From positions 1 to 33,689 of the IMG/VR virus record IMGVR_UViG_3300032516_001409: a DNA stretch of 33,689 nt; one strand, given 5' to 3'. The translations under genes were made by a program, and so were the position numbers. This stretch comes from a virus. The notes under the pieces are model-generated. The model saw nothing but the letters and a program-made list of their open reading frames with translations, was not told where the DNA came from and ran no database searches. Shown piece by piece: positions 1-7,970 of the stretch (position 1 is its first letter; each line of letters opens with the position of its first letter).

Positions 1-127
1 AGGCAGTTAATTAAGAATTCGGATGAAAACCAAAAATAATTGCTTAAAACGAAAAATAAATTTAAAGTTTTCGGATGAAAAGACCGTTAAGCTAATTGTA
101 AGGGGAAAAAACGCAAAAGGAGATAAT

Positions 128-373
128 ATGATTAAGCTTACCACTGCAGCTAAAGATAACTACGGCCACAGTTATGAGACCACCTTGGTCCGTAAGGAGG
201 ATAAGCATATTATTATGTTCGATAGTGCTCCTGGCGGTTGGTGTGCAGAAGATCTGGCTAAGGAATATTTCCAAGATAAACTAGCATTGGACTTTGGTCA
301 AGGTTGGTATTGCACCAATATTCAAGATGTGTTGACAGAGATTCGTAGTATGATGGTTATGGTGATCAAATGA
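128..373 (+). CDS. Hypothetical protein, 81 aa
   Basis: I do not recognise this small protein. The frame stays open upstream to an ATG at 23, but I chose the ATG at 128 because a strong Shine-Dalgarno (AAAGGAGA, 116-123) lies just before it. The upstream residues are Lys/Asn-rich and look like translated AT-rich leader. The product is a small soluble protein without a signal peptide or membrane segment, with an aromatic, Gly-rich middle. Its stop overlaps the next start (ATGA at 370), so the two are probably translated together. Function unknown. Confidence 0.6.
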   Translation: MIKLTTAAKDNYGHSYETTLVRKEDKHIIMFDSAPGGWCAEDLAKEYFQDKLALDFGQGWYCTNIQDVLTEIRSMMVMVIK

Positions 374-579
374 TTATTGACGTATCACAATTTAAGAAGG
401 AAGATGGTTCATATGAGCTACCATCTTTCGATAGTAAGAATGGGTATCGAGATTCGACTAAGAGTAATATGCATCTATGGTCGATCGGTCGCTGCAAGTC
501 CACTGGTAAGATCTTTGGATCCTTCAGTGCCCACTACTTCCAGAACGAGGAATATGAATGTCTATACTACCACCAATGA
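370..579 (+). CDS. Hypothetical protein, 69 aa
   Basis: Not recognised. The gene begins in an ATGA overlap with the preceding gene and ends inside the first codons of the DNA ligase gene, so it sits in a tightly coupled three-gene run. The protein is small, soluble and rich in Ser, Tyr and charged residues; its second half has alternating hydrophobic and aromatic residues that suggest beta strands. No metal-binding motif or membrane segment is visible. A different frame in the same stretch is also open, but its product is less protein-like and lacks the coupled start. Confidence 0.55.
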   Translation: MIIDVSQFKKEDGSYELPSFDSKNGYRDSTKSNMHLWSIGRCKSTGKIFGSFSAHYFQNEEYECLYYHQ

Positions 580-2507
580 ATGAAGATCAGTTAGTCAAAC
601 TTATCAAGTACCACTCCTTTAAGTATTATGAGGGAGAGGTACAGATTACGGATGATGGGTTTGATAAGCTGATTGAGCAGCTACATACTATCAACCCTAA
701 TAACCCTATCCTTAGTGTACCAGGATGGGGGTATTGTTCATCTGAAGGTAAATTGAAGCATCTTGGATCCTCCCCAGTAGGATCTCTTGGTAAGACTAAG
801 TATCCTGAAGTACACCCACTATTTAGTAATTGTCTCATTACTCCTAAGTTCGATGGTCTATCTATCGTACTTTATGCGAATGATGGTAAACTTACTGCTC
901 TTACTCGAAACGATGGTAGTATGGGTAAGGATTGCACTAAGCAACTACTACATATCCTGGAGAAGAAGAGTCCTAGATCTCTAGAACGGCTACTAGCACT
1001 TAAAGGTACTATAGCTATCCGTGGTGAGGTACTACCAGATCCCAAGGATGGTGTAACCATTAAAGATATGGGTATCGTATCTCCCCGTAACTTCGCTGCA
1101 GGATTAATGAATCGTATTGAAGTAGCAGATGAGCTACAATACCTTTTATTCGTCCCTTACTTCGTACGTATTAATACTGAGCGTAAATACCAGAATCAGT
1201 TAGACATGCTATTGCATCTTATGGAACTGGGGTTCTATGGGTGTCCTTACCAGAATGCAATGAATGGCACTAACCCAGAAGAGCTAACTGAACTATATGA
1301 AGGTCTATCGAGTGAGTGGTTGATCGATGGTCTAGTTATCTCTCCCACCACAGATTACCAAGATCATATTGATTATAGTAAGTATGAGAAGGATGCAATA
1401 GCCTATAAGTTCCAGTCTGAGGTAGTTGATACAGTAGTTAAGCATGTTGATTGGGCTACAGGATCTTCTGGTAGGATTAATCCAACAGTAGTATTTGATA
1501 GTGTATTTATCTCTGGTGCTAATGTCAATCGTGCATCTGCATTTCATGCATCATTTGTAAAAGAGAAGGGTATTGGTACAGGTGCATGTATCCAGATTAC
1601 TCGTGCAAATGAAGTGATCCCACACATAGTAAGTGTATCTGAACCAGTCCATGCTTTACTACCTAGTAAGTGTCCATCGTGTGATGCTGAAGTAGAGTGG
1701 GATGGTTATTTCCTTATGTGTGCATCGGAGATGTGTCCTAGTAAGGCTATCTCATCTATCTACAAGCTATTCGAGGTATCTGGCATCCCTGAGAATCTGG
1801 GGTGGTCTACTATGAAGAAATACCTCAATACATTCCCAGTGAATATGGACTATACAAAGATCGATAATATTATTACCTACTTGATGCTATTCAATCAATT
1901 AGGAGAAAAGAATCTAGCTCATCGTACTAATGAGCTTCAGAAGAAATTCAATGATCACGCAGGTATGCTACTCTGGAAGATGGAGATGGCTGTTCAGAAT
2001 AAGCTATCTGAAGGGCTTACATACGAGAATTTCTGGTATGTACTCAATCTAGCTCAGCTAGGTCCATCCAATGCAGCTAAGATGAAGATGATTGATCCTG
2101 GTACTCTTGAATCTGTGGCTGGTCGTGATGCACTACGTAAGACTGGTGTATCTACCCCAGTGCTAGAGGCTATAAAGGAAAATAGTAAATACTGGAATGC
2201 ACTGTATAATATCGTTAAGGTAAGAGCACCATTACAGGATGTTACTAATAATATTGGTCTCAAGGTATGTGTTACTGGTGCAGTATCTATGACGAGATCT
2301 AAGTGGGGTAAGCTGTTACAGAAGTATGGGGTAGAGCTAGTAGGTAATGTAGGTAAGGATGTCAAATTCCTTATCTGCAATAACCCAGAAGAGGCTACTT
2401 CATCTAAGGCCAAGGCAGCTGAGGCTAAGGGTACTAAGGTAATTACTGAACTAGATCTTTATGTGTATCTGAAGAATGAACATGGTATTACAGTTGAGGG
2501 TACATAA
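558..2507 (+). CDS. ligA: NAD+-dependent DNA ligase with BRCT domain
   Basis: Seals nicks in duplex DNA using NAD+, for example at Okazaki fragment junctions. At 649 aa it is close to bacterial LigA length. Domains in order: an N-terminal Ia-like region; the adenylation domain with the nucleotide-accepting Lys97 in TPKFDGL; motifs IAIRGEV, SPRNFAAG, DGLVIS and AIAYKF; an OB fold with the GRINP and ANEVIPHIV signatures; a four-cysteine zinc finger beginning CPSC; a helix-hairpin-helix region; and a C-terminal BRCT domain (about 570-645) with VCVTGAVS. The ATG at 558 has a GAGG (547-550) at good spacing. A start at 576, in an ATGA overlap with the previous gene, is the alternative. Many phages carry ATP ligases instead, so a complete LigA with BRCT is worth noting. 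Confidence 0.96.
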   Translation: MSILPPMNEDQLVKLIKYHSFKYYEGEVQITDDGFDKLIEQLHTINPNNPILSVPGWGYCSSEGKLKHLGSSPVGSLGKTKYPEVHPLFSNCLITPKFDGLSIVLYANDGKLTALTRNDGSMGKDCTKQLLHILEKKSPRSLERLLALKGTIAIRGEVLPDPKDGVTIKDMGIVSPRNFAAGLMNRIEVADELQYLLFVPYFVRINTERKYQNQLDMLLHLMELGFYGCPYQNAMNGTNPEELTELYEGLSSEWLIDGLVISPTTDYQDHIDYSKYEKDAIAYKFQSEVVDTVVKHVDWATGSSGRINPTVVFDSVFISGANVNRASAFHASFVKEKGIGTGACIQITRANEVIPHIVSVSEPVHALLPSKCPSCDAEVEWDGYFLMCASEMCPSKAISSIYKLFEVSGIPENLGWSTMKKYLNTFPVNMDYTKIDNIITYLMLFNQLGEKNLAHRTNELQKKFNDHAGMLLWKMEMAVQNKLSEGLTYENFWYVLNLAQLGPSNAAKMKMIDPGTLESVAGRDALRKTGVSTPVLEAIKENSKYWNALYNIVKVRAPLQDVTNNIGLKVCVTGAVSMTRSKWGKLLQKYGVELVGNVGKDVKFLICNNPEEATSSKAKAAEAKGTKVITELDLYVYLKNEHGITVEGT

Positions 2508-2722
2508 TGCCTAAGATACAAGGAAGAGAGTTGACAGAATCAGATATTGGCAGTAATGTTACCTACAAACCTAACCATGCTAAGGATGATCCTAGTCAGT
2601 GGGAGCATGGTAAATTATCCAGTTTCAGGTATGAACAAGATAGAGTAGAGGGAGCTATATTCGTTAGGTTTAAAGGACCTAATGGAGAACGTTGTAATCC
2701 TGAGAACTTAGTATGGGGGTAG
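2507..2722 (+). CDS. Small conserved-type phage protein, 71 aa
   Basis: Starts in a TAATG overlap with the ligase stop, so it is probably coupled to it. The sequence resembles a widespread class of small phage proteins of unknown function, with a DIGxxVTY start, an EhGxLSSF middle and an FVRF...PENLVW end; the pattern suggests a small beta barrel. I recall this pattern from other phages but know no function. No catalytic residues are apparent. Confidence 0.7.
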   Translation: MPKIQGRELTESDIGSNVTYKPNHAKDDPSQWEHGKLSSFRYEQDRVEGAIFVRFKGPNGERCNPENLVWG

Positions 2723-2886
2723 CAGTGGAGCAGGAAATTAGCGAAGAGTACTTAAATATGATCAAGGCACGATTGGGGTCTATTGCACCATCTGTATATA
2801 ATAACCTACCTAACTCTGTCAAAAGGTTACTAGGAGAGGATCTGACTAGGTTGATTAAGCTAGCAGAGTCTACTATTGAAGCCTAG
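2713..2886 (+). CDS. Small hypothetical protein, 57 aa
   Basis: A short open frame overlapping the end of the previous gene by 10 bases and closing the ligase operon. It runs from ATG 2713 (in-frame GTG at 2725 as alternative) to TAG 2886. The predicted product is strongly amphipathic and helical (EEYLNMIKARLG, VKRLLGEDLTRLIKLAEST), typical of a small helical bundle or binding peptide. Overlapping layout and codon use like its neighbours support it; its function is unknown. The in-frame GTG at 2725 has no clear ribosome binding site, so the start is uncertain. Confidence 0.5.
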   Translation: MGVAVEQEISEEYLNMIKARLGSIAPSVYNNLPNSVKRLLGEDLTRLIKLAESTIEA

Positions 2887-2926
2887 CTTACCTATGGTGT
2901 AATAAATAGCTAGGAATGCACTAAAG

Positions 2927-2940
2927 TATAAGACGTTCTA
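2927..2940 (+). promoter_or_regulatory. ACGTTCTA-type promoter/operator motif, copy A
   Basis: The 14-mer TATAAGACGTTCTA is identical to copy D at 29803-29816. It lies in the gap between the ligase operon and the topoisomerase genes, oriented toward the latter. A TATAAG hexamer follows at 2944-2949 and could be a -10 element. Whether the core is bound by RNA polymerase or by a regulator cannot be told from sequence. Confidence 0.55.
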
Positions 2941-2972
2941 GTTTATAAGGTTCACACTTGTCCGGCGCTCTC

Positions 2973-3061
2973 TGGGGTGTAGGTTAATAAGTATTGGTTT
3001 GCGTCAGTACTGTAAAACTAAGTCACAACCCTTATGCGGGTAACCAATCCCGCCACCCCCA
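2973..3061 (+). other. tRNA-Tyr-like fold in the topoisomerase leader, probably degenerate
   Basis: An 89-nt stretch can be drawn as a class II tRNA. GGGGTG (2974-2979) pairs with CACCCC (3054-3059). GCGGG (3036-3040) pairs with CCCGC (3049-3053) and abuts the acceptor strand, as a T stem does. T8 and A9 follow the acceptor. CTGTAAA (3010-3016) reads as a Tyr anticodon loop with GTA at 3012-3014, flanked by AGT/ACT pairs. Defects: the T loop TAACCAAT has 8 nt and lacks TTCRA, the anticodon stem has a C-A mismatch and an effectively 8-nt loop, and no good D stem forms. It may be a decayed tRNA, a tRNA mimic or chance. Confidence 0.3.
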
Positions 3062-3079
3062 CTAACTCTGGCAGATAAC

Positions 3080-3094
3080 AGGTAATAGCATCAA
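3080..3094 (+). repeat. Leader repeat AGGTAATAGCWTCAA, copy 1
   Basis: AGGTAATAGCATCAA directly precedes the ATG of the topoisomerase B gene. A copy with one change lies at 7940-7954 before the dUTPase-like gene. The AGG may serve as a weak Shine-Dalgarno, but the conserved downstream part is not needed for that. Confidence 0.35.
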
Positions 3095-3095
3095 T

Positions 3096-4937
3096 ATGAC
3101 CTACAACAAAGACTCAATCAAGTCTTTGGACCCAATAGAGCATATACGTAGAAGACCTGGCGTATATCTTCCTGATATTGGGATCCAAGGACTTCACCAT
3201 CTTATTGAAGAAGTCATCAATAACTCAGTAGATGAGTTCTTGATGGGTCATGGTAAGCAGATTCAGATTACTGTGATCTATAATAAGATTGGTGACAAGA
3301 GTTCTTGTAAGATTTCAGTATCTGACCAAGGACGGGGTATCCCATTTGGTTATCGTGAAGATATGGGTATGGATGTAATTGAGGCCACCCTAACTAAAAC
3401 TATGACAGGTGGTAAGTTTGAAGCAGGTAACTACAACACCAGTTCAGGAATGAATGGTATTGGACTCAAGGCAGTTAATGCAATATCCAAAGATCTCACT
3501 GTTCTATCTACCAAGAGTAAGACAGCATGCTTAGCACATTTCGAGTGTGGTCAAAAGGTATCCATAAAGACATTCAGTTCTAATGGTGTAGATGGGACTA
3601 CTATCTCGTTTGTACCAGATGGTAGTATACTCGAGACTACTGAAGTAGATCTCAATATCCTAGTACCTCGCCTCAAGTATCTAGCCTCTATCCTACCAGG
3701 ACTTGAAATAAATCTTAGACTAGTAGATCGAGAGTACGATGGTAATCAGAGTATGGTCTTCAAGTATGATCAGCCTCTGGTTGACATACATGAAAACTTA
3801 GGTGAGCAACTATTCGGATACCGTCATGTAGATAAAGGTATCAATGTTGAACTAACATTCCACAAGACTACTGCTTCTAAGATCCTATCGTTTGTAAATA
3901 CTGTGCACACATACGATAACGGTTCACATGTTGATGCAATCTACGCTGCGTTAACCGACTCACTTAAAAGGTTAACGGGCAAGTTATTCACTAAGTATCA
4001 ACTATCTCAAGGTATGTCTCTTACTATCTCTGTGTTCCATCAGGATCCAGTATTCCGTGGTCAACACAAAGGTATGTTATCTGACTCTTCGGTTAAAAGG
4101 ATAGTCTATGACTCTGTCCTCCAGTCGATATACAAGAGTCTTCAATCAAATACACCATTCCTGAAGTATCTTGTTGAGCTCATGGATCAACAGGAGAAGT
4201 TACTCAGAGAGCTGGATATTCAGGATGCAATTAATACCGTCAAGAAGAGCGTAAAAGAGAATCGACTGCCAGCCAAGTTATCAGTTGCTCACAATTGTAC
4301 TCCCGAAACTAGAGAGCTGTTTATCGTTGAGGGGGACAGTGCCGCAGGGTCAGTTCGTAGAGCGTCTAATAAGAAGTTTCAAGAGGTACTACCTATAAGA
4401 GGTAAGATTATCAATGCTCACAAATCCGATTATGCCGATGTACTTGCTAACACTGATGCTGTTAATATATTCTTGGCTGTTGGCGCCATGGAGAAATCCA
4501 ACACAACCTTACGTACTAAAAATGTGTTCATACTTACTGATGCTGACGACGATGGTAAGCATATTGTGTCTCTGCTACTTAGTCTGTTCACAGTTGCCTT
4601 CCCCAGTTTCGTAAAGGACTTTAACCTGCATGTTGTATATCCTCCTCTTTTCTCTCTTGTATCTGGTGATCTGCGTATGTATGGTCATGATGGAAAAGAG
4701 CTCGTCAAGAAATTCAAGGCTAAGTACTCTAGACGAGCATATGAGATATACCGGAATAAGGGATTGGGAGAGATGGATGCCGGGGAGATGGTCGAAGTCA
4801 TCCACCCGGAGAAGAGGAAGATCGATAAAGTAGATCTCACTGATATGTCCACTATTGAGATGGATAAGATCATGGGAATCATGGGCGACGTTAGACGTTC
4901 TCTAATTACCGAATCAGAGGGTGAGAATAATGAGTAA
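3096..4937 (+). CDS. Type IIA DNA topoisomerase, ATPase/TOPRIM subunit (GyrB/ParE/gp39-like)
   Basis: The ATP-hydrolysing half of a two-subunit topoisomerase that passes one duplex through another to relieve supercoils or decatenate replicated phage DNA. It has a GHKL ATPase domain with the N box (EEVINNSVDE), DQGRGIP and a Gly-rich lid (SSGMNGIGLKAVNA); a transducer domain; and a TOPRIM domain with EGDSAAGS, LPIRGKIIN and the metal-binding DADDDGKH, closing with YRNKGLGEMD. At 613 aa it is ParE- or T4 gp39-sized and lacks the long insert of proteobacterial GyrB. The partner subunit lies immediately downstream. It is preceded by a roughly 155-nt leader carrying motif copy A and the tRNA-like fold. 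Confidence 0.95.
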   Translation: MTYNKDSIKSLDPIEHIRRRPGVYLPDIGIQGLHHLIEEVINNSVDEFLMGHGKQIQITVIYNKIGDKSSCKISVSDQGRGIPFGYREDMGMDVIEATLTKTMTGGKFEAGNYNTSSGMNGIGLKAVNAISKDLTVLSTKSKTACLAHFECGQKVSIKTFSSNGVDGTTISFVPDGSILETTEVDLNILVPRLKYLASILPGLEINLRLVDREYDGNQSMVFKYDQPLVDIHENLGEQLFGYRHVDKGINVELTFHKTTASKILSFVNTVHTYDNGSHVDAIYAALTDSLKRLTGKLFTKYQLSQGMSLTISVFHQDPVFRGQHKGMLSDSSVKRIVYDSVLQSIYKSLQSNTPFLKYLVELMDQQEKLLRELDIQDAINTVKKSVKENRLPAKLSVAHNCTPETRELFIVEGDSAAGSVRRASNKKFQEVLPIRGKIINAHKSDYADVLANTDAVNIFLAVGAMEKSNTTLRTKNVFILTDADDDGKHIVSLLLSLFTVAFPSFVKDFNLHVVYPPLFSLVSGDLRMYGHDGKELVKKFKAKYSRRAYEIYRNKGLGEMDAGEMVEVIHPEKRKIDKVDLTDMSTIEMDKIMGIMGDVRRSLITESEGENNE

Positions 4938-4972
4938 AGTCACAGCAGATAAGATAGCTAAGGAGGCGTTGA

Positions 4973-6661
4973 TTGCCATCAATTGAATCTGTCGCGAGAC
5001 AGTCACTCAAAGAGTATTCACAGTATGTAACTAGATCCAGAGTTCTACCACATCTAGATGTTAAGCCAGTACATCGTCGTATCCTATGGGCACTCCTACG
5101 TATGGGTGCTAGGACTAATAAAGGTCAATTCCGTAAGTGTGCTTCCATAGTGGGAGAGACACTGAAGTTTCACCCGCATGGAGATAAATCTGTTTATGAT
5201 GCACTCTGTACTCTCGTTCATACCCCCAATGCTCTCATTACTGGTCGAGGTAATTTTGGAAGTATTTATGCAGATCCTGCTGCAGCTGCTAGATATACCG
5301 AGGCGCGTACGTCAGCAATATTTGAGAATATTTTTGATGAGAGTATGCTACACATAGGTAACTTTACAGAGAGTTATGACCAGCAGGATAAAGAACCAGT
5401 ACTTATCCAGACTAAGATCCCTCTTGCCCCACTTATCGGTGTTTCTGGTATCGGTGTGGGTCTTACTACTAACCTTCCAGCTTTCTCAGTAGACTATGTA
5501 ATCAATAGAGTTAAGTTCGAACTCACGAAGATGAATGAAGTACTACCAGAATACGCATATGGTGGTAGTTTAGTAAATACTCGTGTGTTCCCTATTACTA
5601 GTATCAAGAAACTAGATGGCTTGGAATACCTACATATCAAGGGTCTGGCAGTAGGTACCAACATAGGTATCATTAACAGTAATCCATTATTACAAGAGAT
5701 GTTATCTGCTAAGGTTATTGATATCTTAGATGAATCTACAGTAGATGAAGTATCTATCTTAGTAAGAGCTCCTGTTCATATTCAGATGATGATCCTCAAC
5801 TCTTGCTCCAGGCCTATTATAGATGACTTCAAGTATTACTGGAAGAAATTGAAGAGAGATGGGTTCTATAAAGACTGGACAGAGGAGAGGTTGGCATATC
5901 TTACTCGCAAGAACTACTACGAGCAGTCTATTCATTGGAAAGACTCTCTGATGAGGATGGCACTTACAATACTCAGTAACGACAAGCACGTGGCTGAAGA
6001 GGCACCAAGAGTAGTTAATGACATCTTTGATCCTCGTATCAAGGAAGTACCTGAAGAGGCTATGGAATTCATAGGTACTAAAGAAGAGTTTCTATCTAAA
6101 TTGTTGTCTAAACCAATATCTGCAGTTAAGGAGAGTTCCTATGAAGAACCATTCATCGTCAGGGTAACTAAAGATAAAGCTATTGAACTGATGTTTGAAG
6201 ACCTAGAAACTATTGATGTCTCTCTGTTCTCCAAACCTAGTAGTGGTGGTAATGTTAATACAGCTAAGTATGATTCACCGTTTAAACGTCACATAGCGTT
6301 ACGTACAACAGGTATTGAAGTAAGATTCTTTCCTATTGCTCGTGTGATCAACTGGTATACAGAGAAAGATATTATTGTCTTGTATACCGATGGGTCTAGT
6401 GAAGTACTAGATCAGTACTTCTATGGGCCTAAAGAATCTACTGATGTGAAGAGGGTAGCAGGATTCACCTATTCTGGGGAAGATACAGTTGTAGTAACAG
6501 AGTCACGTAAACTACAAGTGTTAAACAGACTAGGACACATGAAAGAACCAATATTCTCAGCATTTCCAGCTAAGAAGATTCAGGTTGATGGTAAGGAATA
6601 CGAGGTACAAAGGGGATTATACTTCGACAAGATTGTATCTTGGAAAGTCCTCGCAACGTAA
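4973..6661 (+). CDS. Type IIA DNA topoisomerase, cleavage subunit (GyrA/ParC/gp52-like)
   Basis: The DNA-breaking half of the topoisomerase. The winged-helix region reads KPVHRRILWAL, then KFHPHGDKSVYDAL, GRGNFGS and AAAARYTEAR with the catalytic Tyr108 that bonds to the cut DNA end. At 562 aa it is longer than T4 gp52 but shorter than GyrA, with at most a reduced C-terminal wrapping domain. I start it at TTG 4973: an in-frame stop lies directly upstream and a near-perfect AGGAGG (4961-4966) sits 6 nt before the TTG. An 18-codon ATG frame (4930-4986) in another phase covers the ribosome binding site and could couple the two subunits. Confidence 0.94.
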   Translation: MPSIESVARQSLKEYSQYVTRSRVLPHLDVKPVHRRILWALLRMGARTNKGQFRKCASIVGETLKFHPHGDKSVYDALCTLVHTPNALITGRGNFGSIYADPAAAARYTEARTSAIFENIFDESMLHIGNFTESYDQQDKEPVLIQTKIPLAPLIGVSGIGVGLTTNLPAFSVDYVINRVKFELTKMNEVLPEYAYGGSLVNTRVFPITSIKKLDGLEYLHIKGLAVGTNIGIINSNPLLQEMLSAKVIDILDESTVDEVSILVRAPVHIQMMILNSCSRPIIDDFKYYWKKLKRDGFYKDWTEERLAYLTRKNYYEQSIHWKDSLMRMALTILSNDKHVAEEAPRVVNDIFDPRIKEVPEEAMEFIGTKEEFLSKLLSKPISAVKESSYEEPFIVRVTKDKAIELMFEDLETIDVSLFSKPSSGGNVNTAKYDSPFKRHIALRTTGIEVRFFPIARVINWYTEKDIIVLYTDGSSEVLDQYFYGPKESTDVKRVAGFTYSGEDTVVVTESRKLQVLNRLGHMKEPIFSAFPAKKIQVDGKEYEVQRGLYFDKIVSWKVLAT

Positions 6662-6678
6662 GAGAATGCTAGCCGGTT

Positions 6679-6696
6679 AATAACGTTCTAAAAGTA
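6679..6696 (+). promoter_or_regulatory. ACGTTCTA-type promoter/operator motif, copy B
   Basis: AATAACGTTCTAAAAGTA differs at one position from copy C at 19607-19624. It fills the 51-nt gap between the topoisomerase and SSB genes and points toward SSB, leaving a very short leader. This would give the highly needed SSB and the replication genes behind it their own promoter. Confidence 0.6.
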
Positions 6697-6712
6697 CAAA
6701 GGGGGGTCAAGG

Positions 6713-7645
6713 ATGATAGATACAGATTATGCAAAGAAGTTACTTGGGTTGCGGAATCAGAAGAGTAGTGATGGTCAGAGATCTGAACTAAGTTGGTATA
6801 AATTACCTAACGGTACAGAGGAAGTCTGTATTCGTGTTCTGCCTACCATGCCCAATGCCAGGATACCTGGTAAGATTATCCACAACCACTACAACATTCC
6901 TGATTTAACCAAGATGCTTTGCTTCAAGACACATGATATTGATTGCCCCCTTTGTAAACTACTGGATGAGTATAGTGGTCGTATGGATACCCAGGACTGG
7001 GAGTCTCGTGGGCGTTGTTACATGAACATCTTAGTTCTTCGTGATCCATCACAGAATCCAGTATTAGATCCTAAGAAACCAGTTATCTTTTCTGGGCCAG
7101 AATCTGTATTGTACTGGTTATTGGAGTATGCCATTGACCCACTTAAGGGTGATATTACTGATCCCCGTAAGGGCAATAATGTCTTTATGCATAGAGAGAC
7201 CGTAGGCGGTAAGATTGCGAAGAATCCAGCTCCAAATCCTGGACCTATCGCACCAACTGAAGCAGAAATTGAATCTATACTATCTAAGCGTACTGACTTT
7301 GAAGCTATCTGGCGTAAGCCCGATGATGTGTGGTCCAAGAAGATGTATGATGCCACAGCTAAGCTGAGGAATGTAATCGAAAATAGGATCATGAACCTGG
7401 GGTCTCCAGCTCCTAGTCAAGCTTCTCACACGTCTTCAGATCGGCCTTCCCCCGCGCCCAACGCCCAGGCTACAGCGGCTGGAGCAACGTCAGTACCGTC
7501 TCCGCAGGCCAATGTAAGCGGGAGGCCGTCCAACGCACCGGAATGCTTCAGTAGCAAGGCGGTTTATAATCCCAAAGAAAAGAAATGCGTTATGTGTGCA
7601 TTTGAGTATGCTTGTTCTGATGCTATCTCTAAGGCAGGTGCATGA
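6713..7645 (+). CDS. gp32-like single-stranded DNA-binding protein
   Basis: Coats single-stranded DNA at forks and recombination intermediates. The 310-aa protein begins with a short basic region, then an OB-fold core resembling T4 gp32: VCIRVLP, followed by HNHY...C70...C78PLC81, which matches the His/Cys zinc site of the gp32 family. After a helical part (about 180-230) comes a Pro/Ala/Ser-rich linker (231-277), then an unusual tail with Cys278, Cys292, Cys295 and Cys301. The DNA for the linker (about 7425-7555) is clearly more GC-rich than its surroundings. The acidic tail typical of gp32 is absent. The ATG is preceded by a G-rich ribosome binding site and by motif copy B. Confidence 0.82.
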   Translation: MIDTDYAKKLLGLRNQKSSDGQRSELSWYKLPNGTEEVCIRVLPTMPNARIPGKIIHNHYNIPDLTKMLCFKTHDIDCPLCKLLDEYSGRMDTQDWESRGRCYMNILVLRDPSQNPVLDPKKPVIFSGPESVLYWLLEYAIDPLKGDITDPRKGNNVFMHRETVGGKIAKNPAPNPGPIAPTEAEIESILSKRTDFEAIWRKPDDVWSKKMYDATAKLRNVIENRIMNLGSPAPSQASHTSSDRPSPAPNAQATAAGATSVPSPQANVSGRPSNAPECFSSKAVYNPKEKKCVMCAFEYACSDAISKAGA

Positions 7646-7935
7646 GATTATCCCTTAATGGAAGACGATTATCCATTGAGGTAGATAACATTGGTAATAA
7701 GCTGTGTTACGAATGCAATCAGTTAATAAGGGTAGGTGAATCTAAGATACAGATCACCCACCCTAAGAGATATGTAATATGCAGACGTTGTGGCATTAAG
7801 ATGATAGAATTAACCTGTATGGATTTGATAAAAGTATGTGCTGACCTAGTAAAAGAAGAAATCAATGGCTACGCCAACAGATCAGATGATTTTGCAGTAC
7901 ATCAAAAGATCCGTAAAGGTGCGAGCAAGGGATAA
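7642..7935 (+). CDS. Small zinc-finger protein, 97 aa
   Basis: Starts in an ATGA overlap with the SSB stop. Two CxxC pairs (C22YEC25 and CRRC about 24 residues later) flank a beta-rich segment, the layout of a treble-clef or zinc-ribbon domain. The C-terminal part is helical and ends in a basic stretch (KIRKGASKG). The name of the family is unknown to me. Coupling to SSB and basic charge suggest a nucleic-acid or replication-protein partner, but that is inference. Confidence 0.7.
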   Translation: MRLSLNGRRLSIEVDNIGNKLCYECNQLIRVGESKIQITHPKRYVICRRCGIKMIELTCMDLIKVCADLVKEEINGYANRSDDFAVHQKIRKGASKG

Positions 7936-7939
7936 TACT

Positions 7940-7954
7940 AGGTAATAGCTTCAA
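7940..7954 (+). repeat. Leader repeat AGGTAATAGCWTCAA, copy 2
   Basis: AGGTAATAGCTTCAA in the 35-nt gap before the dUTPase-like gene matches 14 of 15 positions of copy 1 at 3080-3094. Here a separate AAAGG (7961-7965) serves as ribosome binding site, so the repeat is not simply a Shine-Dalgarno. Confidence 0.35.
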
Positions 7955-7970
7955 GAAAACAAAGGTTTAT

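Noticed and set aside
23-127. N-terminal extension of the first gene from ATG 23
   Set aside because: The translation is Lys/Asn-rich and AT-driven, while a strong ribosome binding site supports ATG 128. The stretch contains a 12-bp direct repeat (TTCGGATGAAAA at 18-29 and 70-81), but it is too short and AT-rich to interpret.
2054-2413. 119-aa open frame on the minus strand within the ligase gene
   Set aside because: Antisense shadow of a well-conserved BRCT and HhH coding region, with no ribosome binding site. The same reasoning excludes the 124-aa frame at 7018-7392 and the frames of about 110-122 aa at 21515, 25187 and 25778.
4930-4986. 18-codon ATG frame between the topoisomerase genes
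   Set aside because: Too short to call a gene; it overlaps the ribosome binding site of the TTG start. A coupling role is possible but unsupported.
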